DNA of 64,000 nucleotides. Origin: Paenibacillus caseinilyticus. GTDB taxonomy: Bacteria > Bacillota > Bacilli > Paenibacillales > NBRC-103111. The stretch covers positions 46,926-110,925 of the forward strand of contig NZ_JAQAGY010000023.1 of assembly GCF_027533645.1 (NCBI RefSeq). Direction: 5' to 3'. Positions 50,324 to 59,006 of the stretch are shown in pieces. A program made the position numbers and the translations under genes. Each line of letters opens with the position of its first letter. Position 1 is the first letter of the stretch. The notes below the pieces were generated by a model. It made no database searches. It saw only the letters and a program-made list of their open reading frames with translations, and had not been told where the DNA came from.

Positions 50324-51925
50324 ATGACAAAGTATATTTTCGTGACCGGCGGCGTGGTTTCCTCGCTGGGCAAAGGGATTACCGCCGCTTCACTCGGGCG
50401 CCTGCTGAAGAACCGCGGCCTGAAAGTGACGATTCAGAAGTTCGACCCGTACATTAACGTGGACCCGGGAACGATGAGCCCGTACCAGCACGGAGAAGTG
50501 TTCGTCACGGACGACGGCGCCGAGACGGATCTGGACCTTGGACACTATGAGCGCTTCATTGACATTAACCTCTCGAAGAACAGCAACGTGACAACCGGCA
50601 AGATCTACTCCTCCGTTATTGCCAAAGAGCGCCGCGGCGAATATCTCGGCGGTACGGTGCAGGTTATCCCGCACATCACCAATGAGATCAAGGAGCGTGT
50701 CTTCCGCGCCGGCCGCGAGGCCCACTCGGATGTGGTCATCACCGAGATCGGGGGCACCGTCGGCGACATCGAGAGCCTTCCGTTCCTGGAAGCGATCCGC
50801 CAGATCAAGAGCGATATCGGCCGCGAGAACGTGATGTATATCCACTGTACCCTGATTCCTTACCTGAAGGCGGCCGGCGAAGCCAAGACGAAGCCGACGC
50901 AGCACAGTGTGAAGGAACTGCGCAGCCTGGGCATCCAGCCGCATGTGGTCGTGTGCCGGACGGAGCAGCCGCTCGCCGAGGACATGAAGCGCAAGCTGGC
51001 CCTGTTCTGTGATATTGATGCGGGCGCCGTCATCGAATGCCGCGATGCCGAGACGCTGTATGAAGTGCCGATGATGCTTCGCGAGCAGGGCCTTGACGAG
51101 ATCGTCGTGAGCCATCTCAAGCTGAAGGCCGGCGAGCCGGACATGCAGGAGTGGGAGAGCCTCGTGCAGAGGGTCAAGAACCTCAAGGACACGACGGAGA
51201 TTGCCATCGTCGGCAAGTACGTGGCGCTGCACGATGCCTACCTGTCGATCGTCGAATCGCTCGGCCATGCCGGTATCGACTGCAATACGGAAGTGAAGAT
51301 CCGCTGGGTCAACGCGGAAGAAGTATTCGATCACAACGTCGGCGAACTCTTGTCCGGCGTACAGGGAATTCTCGTACCGGGCGGCTTCGGCGACCGGGGG
51401 ATCGAAGGCAAGGTATCGGCAATCCGCTATGCCCGTGAGAACCGCATTCCGTTCTTCGGCATCTGCCTCGGTATGCAGGTTGCCGTCATCGAGTATGCCC
51501 GTTCGGTAGTCGGACTCCAGGGAGCGAACTCTTCGGAGATCAACCCGACGACCTCTTACCCGGTGATCGACCTGCTTCCGGAGCAAAAGGATATCGAAGA
51601 CCTCGGGGGAACGATGCGCCTTGGGCTGTACCCGTGCAAACTCAAAGAAGGCTCCTTGGCTATGCGGTGCTACGATGATGAGCTCGTATACGAGCGTCAC
51701 CGTCACCGGTACGAGTTCAACAACGAGTACCGTGATGTGATCGAGTCGGCCGGCCTGCAAATTTCCGGGACAAGCCCTGACGGCAGACTCGTCGAGATTG
51801 TCGAGTGTCCGGATCACCCTTGGTTCCTCGCCGTGCAGTTCCACCCGGAATTCACTTCGCGTCCGAACCGTCCGCAGCCTTTGTTCAAGCATTTTGTAGA
51901 GGCGGCTTATAACAGCGCCCGTTAA
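50324..51925 (+). CDS. pyrG: CTP synthase
   Basis: 533 aa, full length. N-terminal synthase domain (TKYIFVTGGVVSSLGKGITA) and C-terminal class I glutamine amidotransferase with nucleophile Cys in FFGICLGMQ and His/Glu in AVQFHPEF. Makes CTP from UTP, ATP and glutamine. ATG 50324 with GGGAGG 10 nt upstream; the open frame begins earlier but without a site. Expression is predicted to fall as CTP rises through the leader attenuator. Confidence 0.97.
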   Translation: MTKYIFVTGGVVSSLGKGITAASLGRLLKNRGLKVTIQKFDPYINVDPGTMSPYQHGEVFVTDDGAETDLDLGHYERFIDINLSKNSNVTTGKIYSSVIAKERRGEYLGGTVQVIPHITNEIKERVFRAGREAHSDVVITEIGGTVGDIESLPFLEAIRQIKSDIGRENVMYIHCTLIPYLKAAGEAKTKPTQHSVKELRSLGIQPHVVVCRTEQPLAEDMKRKLALFCDIDAGAVIECRDAETLYEVPMMLREQGLDEIVVSHLKLKAGEPDMQEWESLVQRVKNLKDTTEIAIVGKYVALHDAYLSIVESLGHAGIDCNTEVKIRWVNAEEVFDHNVGELLSGVQGILVPGGFGDRGIEGKVSAIRYARENRIPFFGICLGMQVAVIEYARSVVGLQGANSSEINPTTSYPVIDLLPEQKDIEDLGGTMRLGLYPCKLKEGSLAMRCYDDELVYERHRHRYEFNNEYRDVIESAGLQISGTSPDGRLVEIVECPDHPWFLAVQFHPEFTSRPNRPQPLFKHFVEAAYNSAR

Positions 51926-51933
51926 TCTATCTG

Positions 51934-51974
51934 CCGGGTCCGGTCAAGGAGTTCACTTGACGGATCCGGTTTTC
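51934..51974 (+). terminator. Terminator of pyrG
   Basis: CCGGGTCCGGTCAAG pairs with CTTGACGGATCCGG (one bulge, one mismatch) followed by TTTTCTGTTTT. Confidence 0.8.
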
Positions 51975-52053
51975 TGTTTTCGCACGGGACCGAATAAGCA
52001 GACATGGAGCAAACTCTTCTACAATTGTAAAAAGTTTCAACTTTTTTGCCCCA

Positions 52054-52086
52054 TTCGGCAGGAATCATAAGCGGGATATCGAATAT
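52054..52086 (+). promoter_or_regulatory. spo0F: Sigma-H promoter and 0A box of spo0F
   Basis: AGGAATC at 52060-52066, 11 bp, then ATCGAATAT at 52078-52086 fits the sigma-H pattern RNAGGAWWW-N11-12-RNNGAATWW with one mismatch. Overlapping its left edge, TTCGGCA (52054-52060) is TGCCGAA on the other strand, one base from the 0A box TGTCGAA. An AAAAAGTT-TC-AACTTTTT dyad lies just upstream (about 52030-52047). Confidence 0.75.
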
Positions 52087-52152
52087 GTTTTAGAAGCCGG
52101 TACCTGAGGACAGACTTTCCAACCTACGGGAGAAGGAACGGGAGGAAACTTA

Positions 52153-52545
52153 ATGAAGAAGAAGCTGCTTATCGTGGACGATCAGAATGGGATCCGTATC
52201 TTGCTGATGGAAGTTTTCAGTAGCGAAGGGTATGAAACGTACCAGGCATCCAACGGCAAGCTTGCCCTCGAGATCGTGCGCAATGTTTCGCCGGATCTGG
52301 TTCTTCTGGATATGAAGATTCCCGGGATGGACGGCCTGGACATCCTGAAGCATATCAAGAGCATCGATTCGTCGATTAAGGTGATCATGATGACCGCATA
52401 CGGTGAGCTGGATATGATTAAAGAAGCGACGGACCTCGGAGCGATCATGCACTTCACGAAGCCGTTTGACATTGACGAACTTCGTCAAGCCGTGAACGGA
52501 CAGCTGCGCTCTCCTAATAATAATTCGTATGCTGTGGGATCCTGA
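52153..52545 (+). CDS. spo0F: Sporulation phosphorelay response regulator Spo0F
   Basis: 130 aa: a lone receiver domain with acidic pocket DD at residues 9-10, acceptor Asp53 (LLDMKIPGMDG), Thr in MMTAYGE and Lys in FTKPFD; no output domain. Passes phosphate from sensor kinases to Spo0B and on to Spo0A. Synteny with fbaA and pyrG is as in B. subtilis. GGGAGGAAAC lies before ATG 52153. The C-terminal tail is about 6 residues longer than B. subtilis Spo0F. Confidence 0.94.
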   Translation: MKKKLLIVDDQNGIRILLMEVFSSEGYETYQASNGKLALEIVRNVSPDLVLLDMKIPGMDGLDILKHIKSIDSSIKVIMMTAYGELDMIKEATDLGAIMHFTKPFDIDELRQAVNGQLRSPNNNSYAVGS

Positions 52546-52561
52546 AAAGGGTCTCTTTTTG
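52536..52561 (+). terminator. Weak terminator after spo0F
   Basis: GGGATCCT / AGGGTCTC hairpin overlapping the stop codon, then TTTTT. Confidence 0.55.
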
Positions 52562-52668
52562 TGTTTCCGAAAGAAGCATGGACCTTGGGGTGCATGCCTT
52601 TTTGGATAGGGACAAGGCGGAAGCAGCGTCCGCCCGCTCCGCTCCAATAGAAACACAGACTTTTCATG

Positions 52669-52698
52669 TTTAACCTTTGTAAATGATTATGGTATAAT
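52669..52698 (+). promoter_or_regulatory. fbaA: fbaA promoter, extended -10
   Basis: TTTAAC (52669-52674), 18 bp, TGGTATAAT: a perfect -10 (52693-52698) with the TG extension at 52690-52691. Confidence 0.75.
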
Positions 52699-52770
52699 GT
52701 CTCAGTATGACAGTAGAGCGGTCTATTGCACTCTGCACGGTCCATTTAATTCTAGGAGGAGAGAAATACC

Positions 52771-53625
52771 ATGCCACTCGTTTCAATGAACGAATTTTTC
52801 CCTAAGGCAAGAGAGAAGAGATTCGCCGTAGGCCAATTCAACATGAACAACCTGGAGTTCGCGCAAGCCATCACGGACGCGGCTCAAGAGCTTAACTCCC
52901 CGTTCATTTTCGGAGTTTCCGAGGGCGCCCTGAAATACATGGGTATGGAGTACACGGTAGCTATCGCGGAAGCGGCTGCGAAGAAGTCCGGCCTGCCGAT
53001 CGCCCTGCATCTGGATCACGGCAGCTCGTTTGAAGTTGCCATGAAGTGTATCCGTGCAGGCTTCAGCTCCGTTATGTTCGACGGTTCCCACTACTCTTTC
53101 GAGGAGAACATCCGTCTGACGAAAGAAGTCGTCAAAGCGGCGCATGCGATGGGCGTTTCCGTTGAAGGCGAGCTGGGGACAATCGGCGGCGTAGAGGATG
53201 ACATCTCCGTGGATGAGGCTGACGCAAGTTTGGCCAAGCCCGAAGAAGCGATCCGCTACTACGAAGAGACTGGCGTAGACTGTCTGGCGATTGCTGTAGG
53301 TACGGCACACGGGATGTATGCGGGCGAGCCGAACATCCGTTTTGACATTATCGAGAAGGTAGCTTCCCAGATCCCAGTACCTGTCGTGCTTCACGGCGGT
53401 TCCGGCGTTCCGGACGAGATGATCCGTCAATCGATCGCTGCTGGCGTTGGTAAGATCAACGTTAACACCGAGAACCAGGTAGCTTGCACGCAAGCGATCC
53501 GCGATGTACTCGGCAAAGACGCGAAAGTGTACGACCCTCGCAAATACCTCACTCCTGCCCGTAACGCCATGGTTGAAGTGGTTAAATCCAAAATTCAACT
53601 GTTCGGCAGCGCAAACCAAGCTTAA
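52771..53625 (+). CDS. fbaA: Class II fructose-1,6-bisphosphate aldolase
   Basis: 284 aa, normal for the type. Zinc and substrate residues are in LHLDHGSSFEVA, VEGELGTIGGVEDD, GTAHGMY and LHGGSGVP. Cleaves fructose-1,6-bisphosphate to DHAP and glyceraldehyde-3-phosphate. AGGAGGAG precedes ATG 52771. Codon use is strongly biased, as expected for high expression. Confidence 0.97.
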   Translation: MPLVSMNEFFPKAREKRFAVGQFNMNNLEFAQAITDAAQELNSPFIFGVSEGALKYMGMEYTVAIAEAAAKKSGLPIALHLDHGSSFEVAMKCIRAGFSSVMFDGSHYSFEENIRLTKEVVKAAHAMGVSVEGELGTIGGVEDDISVDEADASLAKPEEAIRYYEETGVDCLAIAVGTAHGMYAGEPNIRFDIIEKVASQIPVPVVLHGGSGVPDEMIRQSIAAGVGKINVNTENQVACTQAIRDVLGKDAKVYDPRKYLTPARNAMVEVVKSKIQLFGSANQA

Positions 53626-53643
53626 TTTAGTATAGAAATAGTG

Positions 53644-53673
53644 GAAAATACACCGGAAGGCCGGTGTATTTTC
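53644..53673 (+). terminator. Terminator of fbaA
   Basis: GAAAATACACCGG pairs with CCGGTGTATTTTC around AAGG. Confidence 0.88.
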
Positions 53674-53772
53674 CCTTCTCTTCTTCATGCGTAAACTCTA
53701 GCACACATCTCAGATTCAAGATTTCATAGTTTGGTCATGCGTATAGCATCGAAGTGGGAGGATAACAATCGA

Positions 53773-55026
53773 ATGGAGAAATTGATGATCGCCGGCGGAC
53801 GTCCGCTGCGTGGAACGGTTCAGATCAGCGGAGCCAAGAACAGCGCCATAGCGCTTATTCCGGCTGCAATCTTGTCGGAGAGTGCGGTGACGCTTGACAA
53901 TCTGCCGGAGCTGAGCGACGTGGCCATTTACACGGAGCTGCTCGGGGAGCTGGGCGCTGGTGTCCGGTGGGACCGGGATCAAATGGTGATCGACTCAAGC
54001 CGACTGGTATCGAAGCCGATGCCGAACGGCAATGTGAAGAAGTTAAGAGCATCGTATTACTTGATGGGTGCGCTCCTCGGACGCTTCGGCGAAGCGACGA
54101 TCGGGATGCCGGGCGGCTGTAATTTCGAGCCTCGTCCGATAGACCAGCATATCAAGGGTTTTGAAGCACTGGGGGCCAAGGTAACGACAGAGAACGGCGC
54201 ATTGCACATCAGCGCAAAAGAACTTCGTGGAGCCAAGATTTATCTGGATGTCGTCAGCGTAGGCGCGACGATCAATATCATGCTGGCGGCCTCGCGGGCC
54301 AAAGGCATCACAATCATCGAAAATGCGGCGAAAGAGCCTGAAATTATAGATGTAGCAACGCTTCTCAACTCCATGGGTGCCAAGATAAAGGGTGCGGGCA
54401 CCGAAACCATCCGCATAGAAGGGGTTAACGGCATGGACGGCTGCCGCCACTCCATTATTCCCGACCGGATCCAGGCGGGTTCCTATATGATTATGGCTGC
54501 GGCTACCCGCGGCGATGTGGTTGTCGATAATGTCATCCCCAAACACTTGGAAGCGGTCACGGCGAAACTCCAGGAGATGGGAGTCCATATCTACGAGATG
54601 GACGAGTCCATCCGGGTCGTCGGACAGCCCGAGTATGAGAGCGTGGATGTCAAAGCTTTAGTGTATCCCGGGTTCGCGACCGATCTGCAGTCACCGATGA
54701 GCTCTCTGCTTACGCAGACCCGCGGGGTCAGCATCATGACGGACTATGTGTACAGCAACCGCTTCAAGCACATTCCCGAACTCAATCGGATGGGTGCCAA
54801 AGTGAAAGTGGAAGGGCGCTCTGCGATCATCGAAGGCGGGACGCTCAGCGCTGCCAAAGTCAAAGCAACGGACCTGCGTGCGGGTGCCGCACTGGTCATT
54901 GCCGGACTCACCGTACCGGAAGGGGTTACGGAGATTACGGGCGTGGAGTATATCGACAGAGGGTACGATCACCTCGTGACCAATCTATCAAGCTTAGGCG
55001 CGGAAGTTTGGCGGCAGAACGACTGA
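53773..55026 (+). CDS. murA: UDP-N-acetylglucosamine 1-carboxyvinyltransferase
   Basis: 417 aa. EPSP-synthase fold with the N-terminal ISGAKNSAIALIPAA and the active-site loop MPGGCNFEPRPIDQH, which retains the catalytic Cys targeted by fosfomycin. Adds enolpyruvate from PEP to UDP-GlcNAc, the first committed step of peptidoglycan synthesis. GGGAGGA lies about 9 nt before ATG 53773. Its place between fbaA and rho matches the second (MurZ/MurAB) copy of Bacillus; a paralogue probably exists elsewhere. The transaldolase and glpX genes found here in B. subtilis are absent. Confidence 0.95.
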   Translation: MEKLMIAGGRPLRGTVQISGAKNSAIALIPAAILSESAVTLDNLPELSDVAIYTELLGELGAGVRWDRDQMVIDSSRLVSKPMPNGNVKKLRASYYLMGALLGRFGEATIGMPGGCNFEPRPIDQHIKGFEALGAKVTTENGALHISAKELRGAKIYLDVVSVGATINIMLAASRAKGITIIENAAKEPEIIDVATLLNSMGAKIKGAGTETIRIEGVNGMDGCRHSIIPDRIQAGSYMIMAAATRGDVVVDNVIPKHLEAVTAKLQEMGVHIYEMDESIRVVGQPEYESVDVKALVYPGFATDLQSPMSSLLTQTRGVSIMTDYVYSNRFKHIPELNRMGAKVKVEGRSAIIEGGTLSAAKVKATDLRAGAALVIAGLTVPEGVTEITGVEYIDRGYDHLVTNLSSLGAEVWRQND

Positions 55027-55113
55027 GTCCGTATAGGCGGCAAGGTTTTTGGGTAATGCTAGAATGTATATTTCGCGCAGCTTGAAAATTTAATAGTTTG
55101 GTGGTTGGATACT

Positions 55114-56418
55114 ATGGATATGCACTTGGCACAACTCGAAGCGCTCAAGCTTACGGAGTTGTACAAGCTGGCCAAGAAGCACCAGATTCCGTATTACGGT
55201 CAGCTCAAAAAGAAGGAACTTATATTTGCCATCTTACGGGCGCAGGCGGAACAGAGCGGCCTTATGTTCATGCAGGGTGTCCTGGACATTCTGCAGGAAG
55301 GCTTCGGCTTCCTCCGCCCGATTAATTACCTCCCCAGCACGGAAGACATTTATATTTCCGCTTCGCAGATCCGCAGATTCGATCTCAGATCCGGCGATAT
55401 CGTCTCGGGGAAGTGCCGGCCCCCCAAGGAAAACGAACGTTACTTCGGTTTGCTGCATGTAGAGGCCGTCAACGGCGAGAGTCCCGAAACGGCTGCGGAG
55501 CGATTCCATTTCGCGGCATTGACTCCCCTGTACCCGCAAAAGAAATTGGTACTGGAAACACCCTCTCCTTCCAAACTTTCCACTCGTCTGATGGATCTGC
55601 TCGCTCCTGTCGGTTTCGGGCAGCGGGGTCTGATCGTAGCACCTCCCAAAGCAGGGAAAACGCTGCTGCTTAAAGAAATTGCCAACAGCATTTCAACGAA
55701 TCATCCGGACGTGGAGCTCTTCGTTCTTTTGATTGATGAGCGTCCGGAGGAAGTAACGGATATGCAGCGTTCGGTCAAGGGCGAAGTTATCGCGTCCACT
55801 TTCGACGAACTTCCGGAGAATCATATCAAGGTTGCGGAGCTCGTACTCGAGAGAGCCCAGCGCCTCGTGGAGCACAAGAAGGACGTTGTGATCCTGCTCG
55901 ACAGCATCACGCGACTTGCGCGTGCTTACAACCTGGTCGTACCTCCCACAGGACGAACGTTGTCCGGCGGTATCGATCCGGGGGCGTTCCACCGTCCGAA
56001 GCGGTTCTTCGGTGCTGCCCGCAATATTGAAGAGGGCGGCAGCCTGACCATCTTGGCTACGGCACTGATCGAAACCGGTTCGCGGATGGATGAAGTCATC
56101 TACGAAGAGTTCAAGGGTACCGGCAACCACGAGATCCATCTGGACCGCAAACTGGCGGAACGCCGGATCTTCCCTGCCATCGATATCCGCCGTTCGGGGA
56201 CACGCCGCGAAGAAATGCTCTTGACCAAAGAAGAACTCGACAAAATTTGGGCGATCCGCAAGAATATGAACGAATCGCATGATTACGTGGAAGCCTTCTT
56301 GAAGAAGCTTGCAGACACGAAGACGAATCAGGAATTCCTGGACTCGCTGGATACAAGCGGCGGTTCGCCCCAATCGGGCGGCAGCGCTTCCCGCCGGGTG
56401 AAGCATTCCGTTTCATAG
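55114..56418 (+). CDS. rho: Transcription termination factor Rho
   Basis: 434 aa. Rho N-terminal helical domain (KLTELYKLAKKHQIPYYGQL), OB-fold RNA site (GFGFLRP), Walker A APPKAGKT, Walker B VVILLDSITRLARAYN and the R-loop region PKRFFGAARNIEEGGSLT. Hexameric RNA-dependent helicase. ATG 55114 chosen; TTG 55105 and ATG 55120 are also possible, and no strong ribosome site distinguishes them. Confidence 0.95.
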   Translation: MDMHLAQLEALKLTELYKLAKKHQIPYYGQLKKKELIFAILRAQAEQSGLMFMQGVLDILQEGFGFLRPINYLPSTEDIYISASQIRRFDLRSGDIVSGKCRPPKENERYFGLLHVEAVNGESPETAAERFHFAALTPLYPQKKLVLETPSPSKLSTRLMDLLAPVGFGQRGLIVAPPKAGKTLLLKEIANSISTNHPDVELFVLLIDERPEEVTDMQRSVKGEVIASTFDELPENHIKVAELVLERAQRLVEHKKDVVILLDSITRLARAYNLVVPPTGRTLSGGIDPGAFHRPKRFFGAARNIEEGGSLTILATALIETGSRMDEVIYEEFKGTGNHEIHLDRKLAERRIFPAIDIRRSGTRREEMLLTKEELDKIWAIRKNMNESHDYVEAFLKKLADTKTNQEFLDSLDTSGGSPQSGGSASRRVKHSVS

Positions 56419-56431
56419 GAGGAACAGCACG

Positions 56432-57718
56432 ATGAACTTGGTTTACGCCGACTTGAACGGTAATGTATACGATCATCCGAACTATACGGCTGTGGGCCGC
56501 AGCGGTGAGGATATCCTCGAACTGTTCGAGGAGGAATTGATTCCGCTGCCCGAAGGCGCCACATTGGTATCCCTTCCGGATACCCGGCCGATCGGCATCG
56601 ACACGGCTACCGGCGAGATGAAGGTGCTGCCAGGCGAGTATACGGCCGTGGGTGCCCTGCTGCCGCAGAGCTTCACCCGACTGATGCTGCCCGGCTATGC
56701 CAAGGCGGACCGGAGCAAAGTGCTCCCGCTGTTCGGCTATACGGCGGTGGTGTGGAAAGACGGCGGGTTCCATGTCGCGGCGGAAGCCTGTGATGATCCG
56801 GAGCGGTGGAACCCAAAGAACTGCGACCCGGCCGAGTTGGAAGTGCAAGTTCAGCGGATTCTTGGCGAGTACGAGGAGAACCGGCTGTATAAGCATTTGT
56901 CCAACTGTGCGTTGGGATACGAATGCCTCACAGCTTCGAATACGTTCCTCGGCCGCTGGGAGGGCGCGGTACCGGTATCGTTCTCCTGTAATGCGGGCTG
57001 CTTCGGCTGTATTTCCGAACAGCCCGACGATAGCGGATTCCCCGCGCCGCAGACCCGGATGAACTTCAAGCCGACCGTGGAAGAAGTAGTCCAGGTTATG
57101 CTGGAGCATCTGAAGACCCCGCAGAGCATCATCTCGTTCGGCCAAGGCTGTGAAGGCGAACCTTCAACCCAGGCCAAGACAATTATTGAGGCTATGCGTG
57201 AGGTCCGCAGCCGGACGGACATGGGATATATCAATATCAATACGAATGCCGGTTTGACCGATCATATCCGGGGCATTGTGGATGCGGGGCTGGATCTTAT
57301 GCGGGTAAGCACCATTAGCGCCCTTGACGATCACTATAACGCTTACTACAAGCCAAGGGGTTATACGCTCAAGAATGTCGAGAAGTCTCTGCGTTATGCA
57401 GCCGACAAGGGTGTCGTAACTTCGATCAACTACCTGATCTTCCCTGGGGTTACGGACCGGGAGGAGGAGATGGAAGCGATGATCGAATTCGTCCGCAGAA
57501 CGGACCTCAAGTTAATTCAGCTGCGTAATTTGAATATCGACCCTGAGAGCTATCTTTCTCTTATCCCTCCTGCCCGTGGGGAACGCTACGGTATGAAACA
57601 AATGCTGGAGATCTTCCGGGAGGAACTGCCCGGGGTCATATTAGGTTCTTATACGCACATCCCGGACGAGCTGGCAAACGCACGCAAGAAGATCTTGCAA
57701 CAGGATCCTTCTGCATGA
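56432..57718 (+). CDS. Radical SAM protein of unknown function
   Basis: 428 aa. The cluster motif Cys186-x3-Cys190-x2-Cys193 (FSCNAGCFGC) lies unusually far in, after a 180-residue N-terminal region with four more Cys (120, 131, 159, 165). A SAM-binding GxGExxPL-like segment follows (FGQGCEGEPS) and MGYININTNAGL, LDLMRVSTISALDD. TIM-barrel core; C-terminal LIQLRNLNIDPESYL. AGGAGG lies before ATG 56432, 13 bp after rho. A functional link with rho or with ribosomal protein L31 is not obvious; substrate unknown. Confidence 0.85.
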   Translation: MNLVYADLNGNVYDHPNYTAVGRSGEDILELFEEELIPLPEGATLVSLPDTRPIGIDTATGEMKVLPGEYTAVGALLPQSFTRLMLPGYAKADRSKVLPLFGYTAVVWKDGGFHVAAEACDDPERWNPKNCDPAELEVQVQRILGEYEENRLYKHLSNCALGYECLTASNTFLGRWEGAVPVSFSCNAGCFGCISEQPDDSGFPAPQTRMNFKPTVEEVVQVMLEHLKTPQSIISFGQGCEGEPSTQAKTIIEAMREVRSRTDMGYININTNAGLTDHIRGIVDAGLDLMRVSTISALDDHYNAYYKPRGYTLKNVEKSLRYAADKGVVTSINYLIFPGVTDREEEMEAMIEFVRRTDLKLIQLRNLNIDPESYLSLIPPARGERYGMKQMLEIFREELPGVILGSYTHIPDELANARKKILQQDPSA

Positions 57719-57724
57719 TATAAT
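57695..57724 (+). promoter_or_regulatory. rpmE: rpmE promoter inside the end of the radical SAM gene
   Basis: TTGCAA (57695-57700), 18 bp, TATAAT (57719-57724); the -10 starts at the base after the radical SAM stop codon. Confidence 0.75.
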
Positions 57725-57787
57725 CGGGACACTGCGTTTATAACTCTGATTCACATGGTGTTTCAGGGCAAAAGAGGTGAAAGGTCA

Positions 57788-57985
57788 ATGAAACAAGGAA
57801 TCCATCCGAACTACCACCAAACGACAGTTACTTGCGCTTGCGGTAACGTGTTTGAGACAGGCTCCCTGAAGCAAAATCTTCGTGTTGAGATTTGCTCCAA
57901 CTGTCATCCGTTCTTCACAGGTAAGCAGAAGTTCCTGGATGCTGGTGGTCGCGTCGATAAATTCAAAAAGAAATACGGCATCTAA
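57788..57985 (+). CDS. rpmE: 50S ribosomal protein L31, zinc-binding type
   Basis: 65 aa. Contains CAC at residues 16-18 and CSNC at 37-40, the four-Cys zinc site of C+ L31. Ends RVDKFKKKYGI. AAAAGAGGTG precedes ATG 57788. A zinc-free paralogue, if any, is outside the window. Confidence 0.96.
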   Translation: MKQGIHPNYHQTTVTCACGNVFETGSLKQNLRVEICSNCHPFFTGKQKFLDAGGRVDKFKKKYGI

Positions 57986-58013
57986 TTGTTTCTATATGCC
58001 GGAAGAGCATAAG

Positions 58014-58070
58014 TACACCTCCTGTGGCTATCCTAAGAGTAATCTTACGGAGCGCAGGAGGTGTTTTTCT
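58014..58070 (+). terminator. rpmE terminator that also carries the next ribosome site
   Basis: ACACCTCCTG (about 58014-58023) pairs with CAGGAGGTGT (58055-58064), then TTTTTCTT. The right arm AGGAGGTG is the Shine-Dalgarno of the gene at 58072. Confidence 0.75.
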
Positions 58071-58071
58071 T

Positions 58072-58461
58072 ATGTATCGCCAAACCATGCTTACGGTCAT
58101 CTCATCTGCGTTGCTGGTGGTCATCACAGCAGGCTGTCAGAAGCAGGGCACCGTTGAGGCCAAGCAGCATTCCCGAGATGGACTTCTCGGGATCACGGAT
58201 GTCAACCCGAATAATCCGATGAGTCGGACGTATCGTCATTACCCGGATGACCTTCGTGTAATGAAGGATGCGATTGCCAAGCGGTTCCCTCAAGTTCAGG
58301 ACACCCGGATCTCGCTGAATGGCACGAAGGCGCTTGTCCGCTTATTCGTTCCGGCGGACACTACGGCAGAGGAGAGGGATCGGCTTCGCAGCGAAGCAGC
58401 CGGTGTTCTCGCTTATGAAGCGCCTCGGTATGAGGTAGAGGTAGATGTAAATTCCAAGTAA
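58072..58461 (+). CDS. Small lipoprotein, sporulation YhcN/YlaJ-like
   Basis: 129 aa. Signal peptide with lipobox ITAGC (Cys23 lipidated), then a soluble domain with MKDAIAKRFPQVQDTRISLN and VLAYEAPRYEVEVDVN, of the BON-like pattern seen in YhcN/YlaJ spore lipoproteins. Assignment to that family is by resemblance only. ATG 58072 is preceded by AGGAGGTG, which lies in a terminator-like stem. Confidence 0.7.
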   Translation: MYRQTMLTVISSALLVVITAGCQKQGTVEAKQHSRDGLLGITDVNPNNPMSRTYRHYPDDLRVMKDAIAKRFPQVQDTRISLNGTKALVRLFVPADTTAEERDRLRSEAAGVLAYEAPRYEVEVDVNSK

Positions 58462-58471
58462 TACCCCAAGG

Positions 58472-58500
58472 TTGCTATTTGACTTCGAATCGACTATACT
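58472..58500 (+). promoter_or_regulatory. SRP RNA promoter
   Basis: TTGCTA (58472-58477), 17 bp, TATACT (58495-58500), placing the transcript start at about 58508, the predicted 5' end of the RNA. Confidence 0.75.
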
Positions 58501-58508
58501 TAATCTTA

Positions 58509-58772
58509 CCGTGCTAGACGGGGAGGTAGCGGTGCCCTGTAACCCGCAATCCGCTACAGCGGGGTTGATCGCCTACACGCGGTATTGCGATGTAAGGGTT
58601 GGGTTTTAGAGTTGGTGTTGAGAGTCGGGTCCTCCGCAATGGAAGCTCGTGAACCCGGTCAGGTCCGGAAGGAAGCAGCCGTAAGCGAGATGTTCCATGT
58701 GCCGGAGGGTAGCCCAACTTGAGCTGACGATAAAAATTCCACTTGGATCGCAATATCAAGGTAGGTGCACGG
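58509..58772 (+). ncRNA. ffs: Signal recognition particle RNA, large Bacillus type
   Basis: About 264 nt. CCGTGC at the 5' end pairs with GTGCACGG at the 3' end. A 5' Alu-type domain (GGGGAGGTAGCGGTGCC...) is followed by the long helix and the universal Ffh-binding helix 8 with its GGAA tetraloop (TCAGGTCCGGAAGGAAGCAG). T run at 58776-58782. Confidence 0.95.
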
Positions 58773-58808
58773 TTCTCTTTTTACATAATCGCATATGCGT
58801 AATCAGAC

Positions 58809-58857
58809 AACACCAGTCCGAAGCCGGTTGATCAGGCAGAGCACTGGTGTTTTTTTG
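58809..58857 (+). terminator. Hairpin terminator after SRP RNA
   Basis: AACACCAGT (58809-58817) pairs with ACTGGTGTTTTTTT (58843-58856). Confidence 0.85.
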
Positions 58858-58868
58858 TAAGTTGAAGA

Positions 58869-58895
58869 AGGAAAATGAAAATATTGGGAGAATGT
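58869..58895 (+). promoter_or_regulatory. Sigma-H-like promoter of the PAS kinase
   Basis: AGGAAAA (58869-58875), 11 bp, GGAGAAT (58887-58893) matches RNAGGAWWW-N11-RNNGAATWW except for one base after GAAT. About 113 nt to the gene start. Confidence 0.65.
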
Positions 58896-59006
58896 ATTTG
58901 TCTTAAAGTGATAGCAGTAGGTATTGTAGGTGTTGCAGCTGGCTGGGAAACATAAGGCAAGAGCATGCGGCTGCGCGGACAGAGAGACACGGGGGGAGGA
59001 ACAGCG

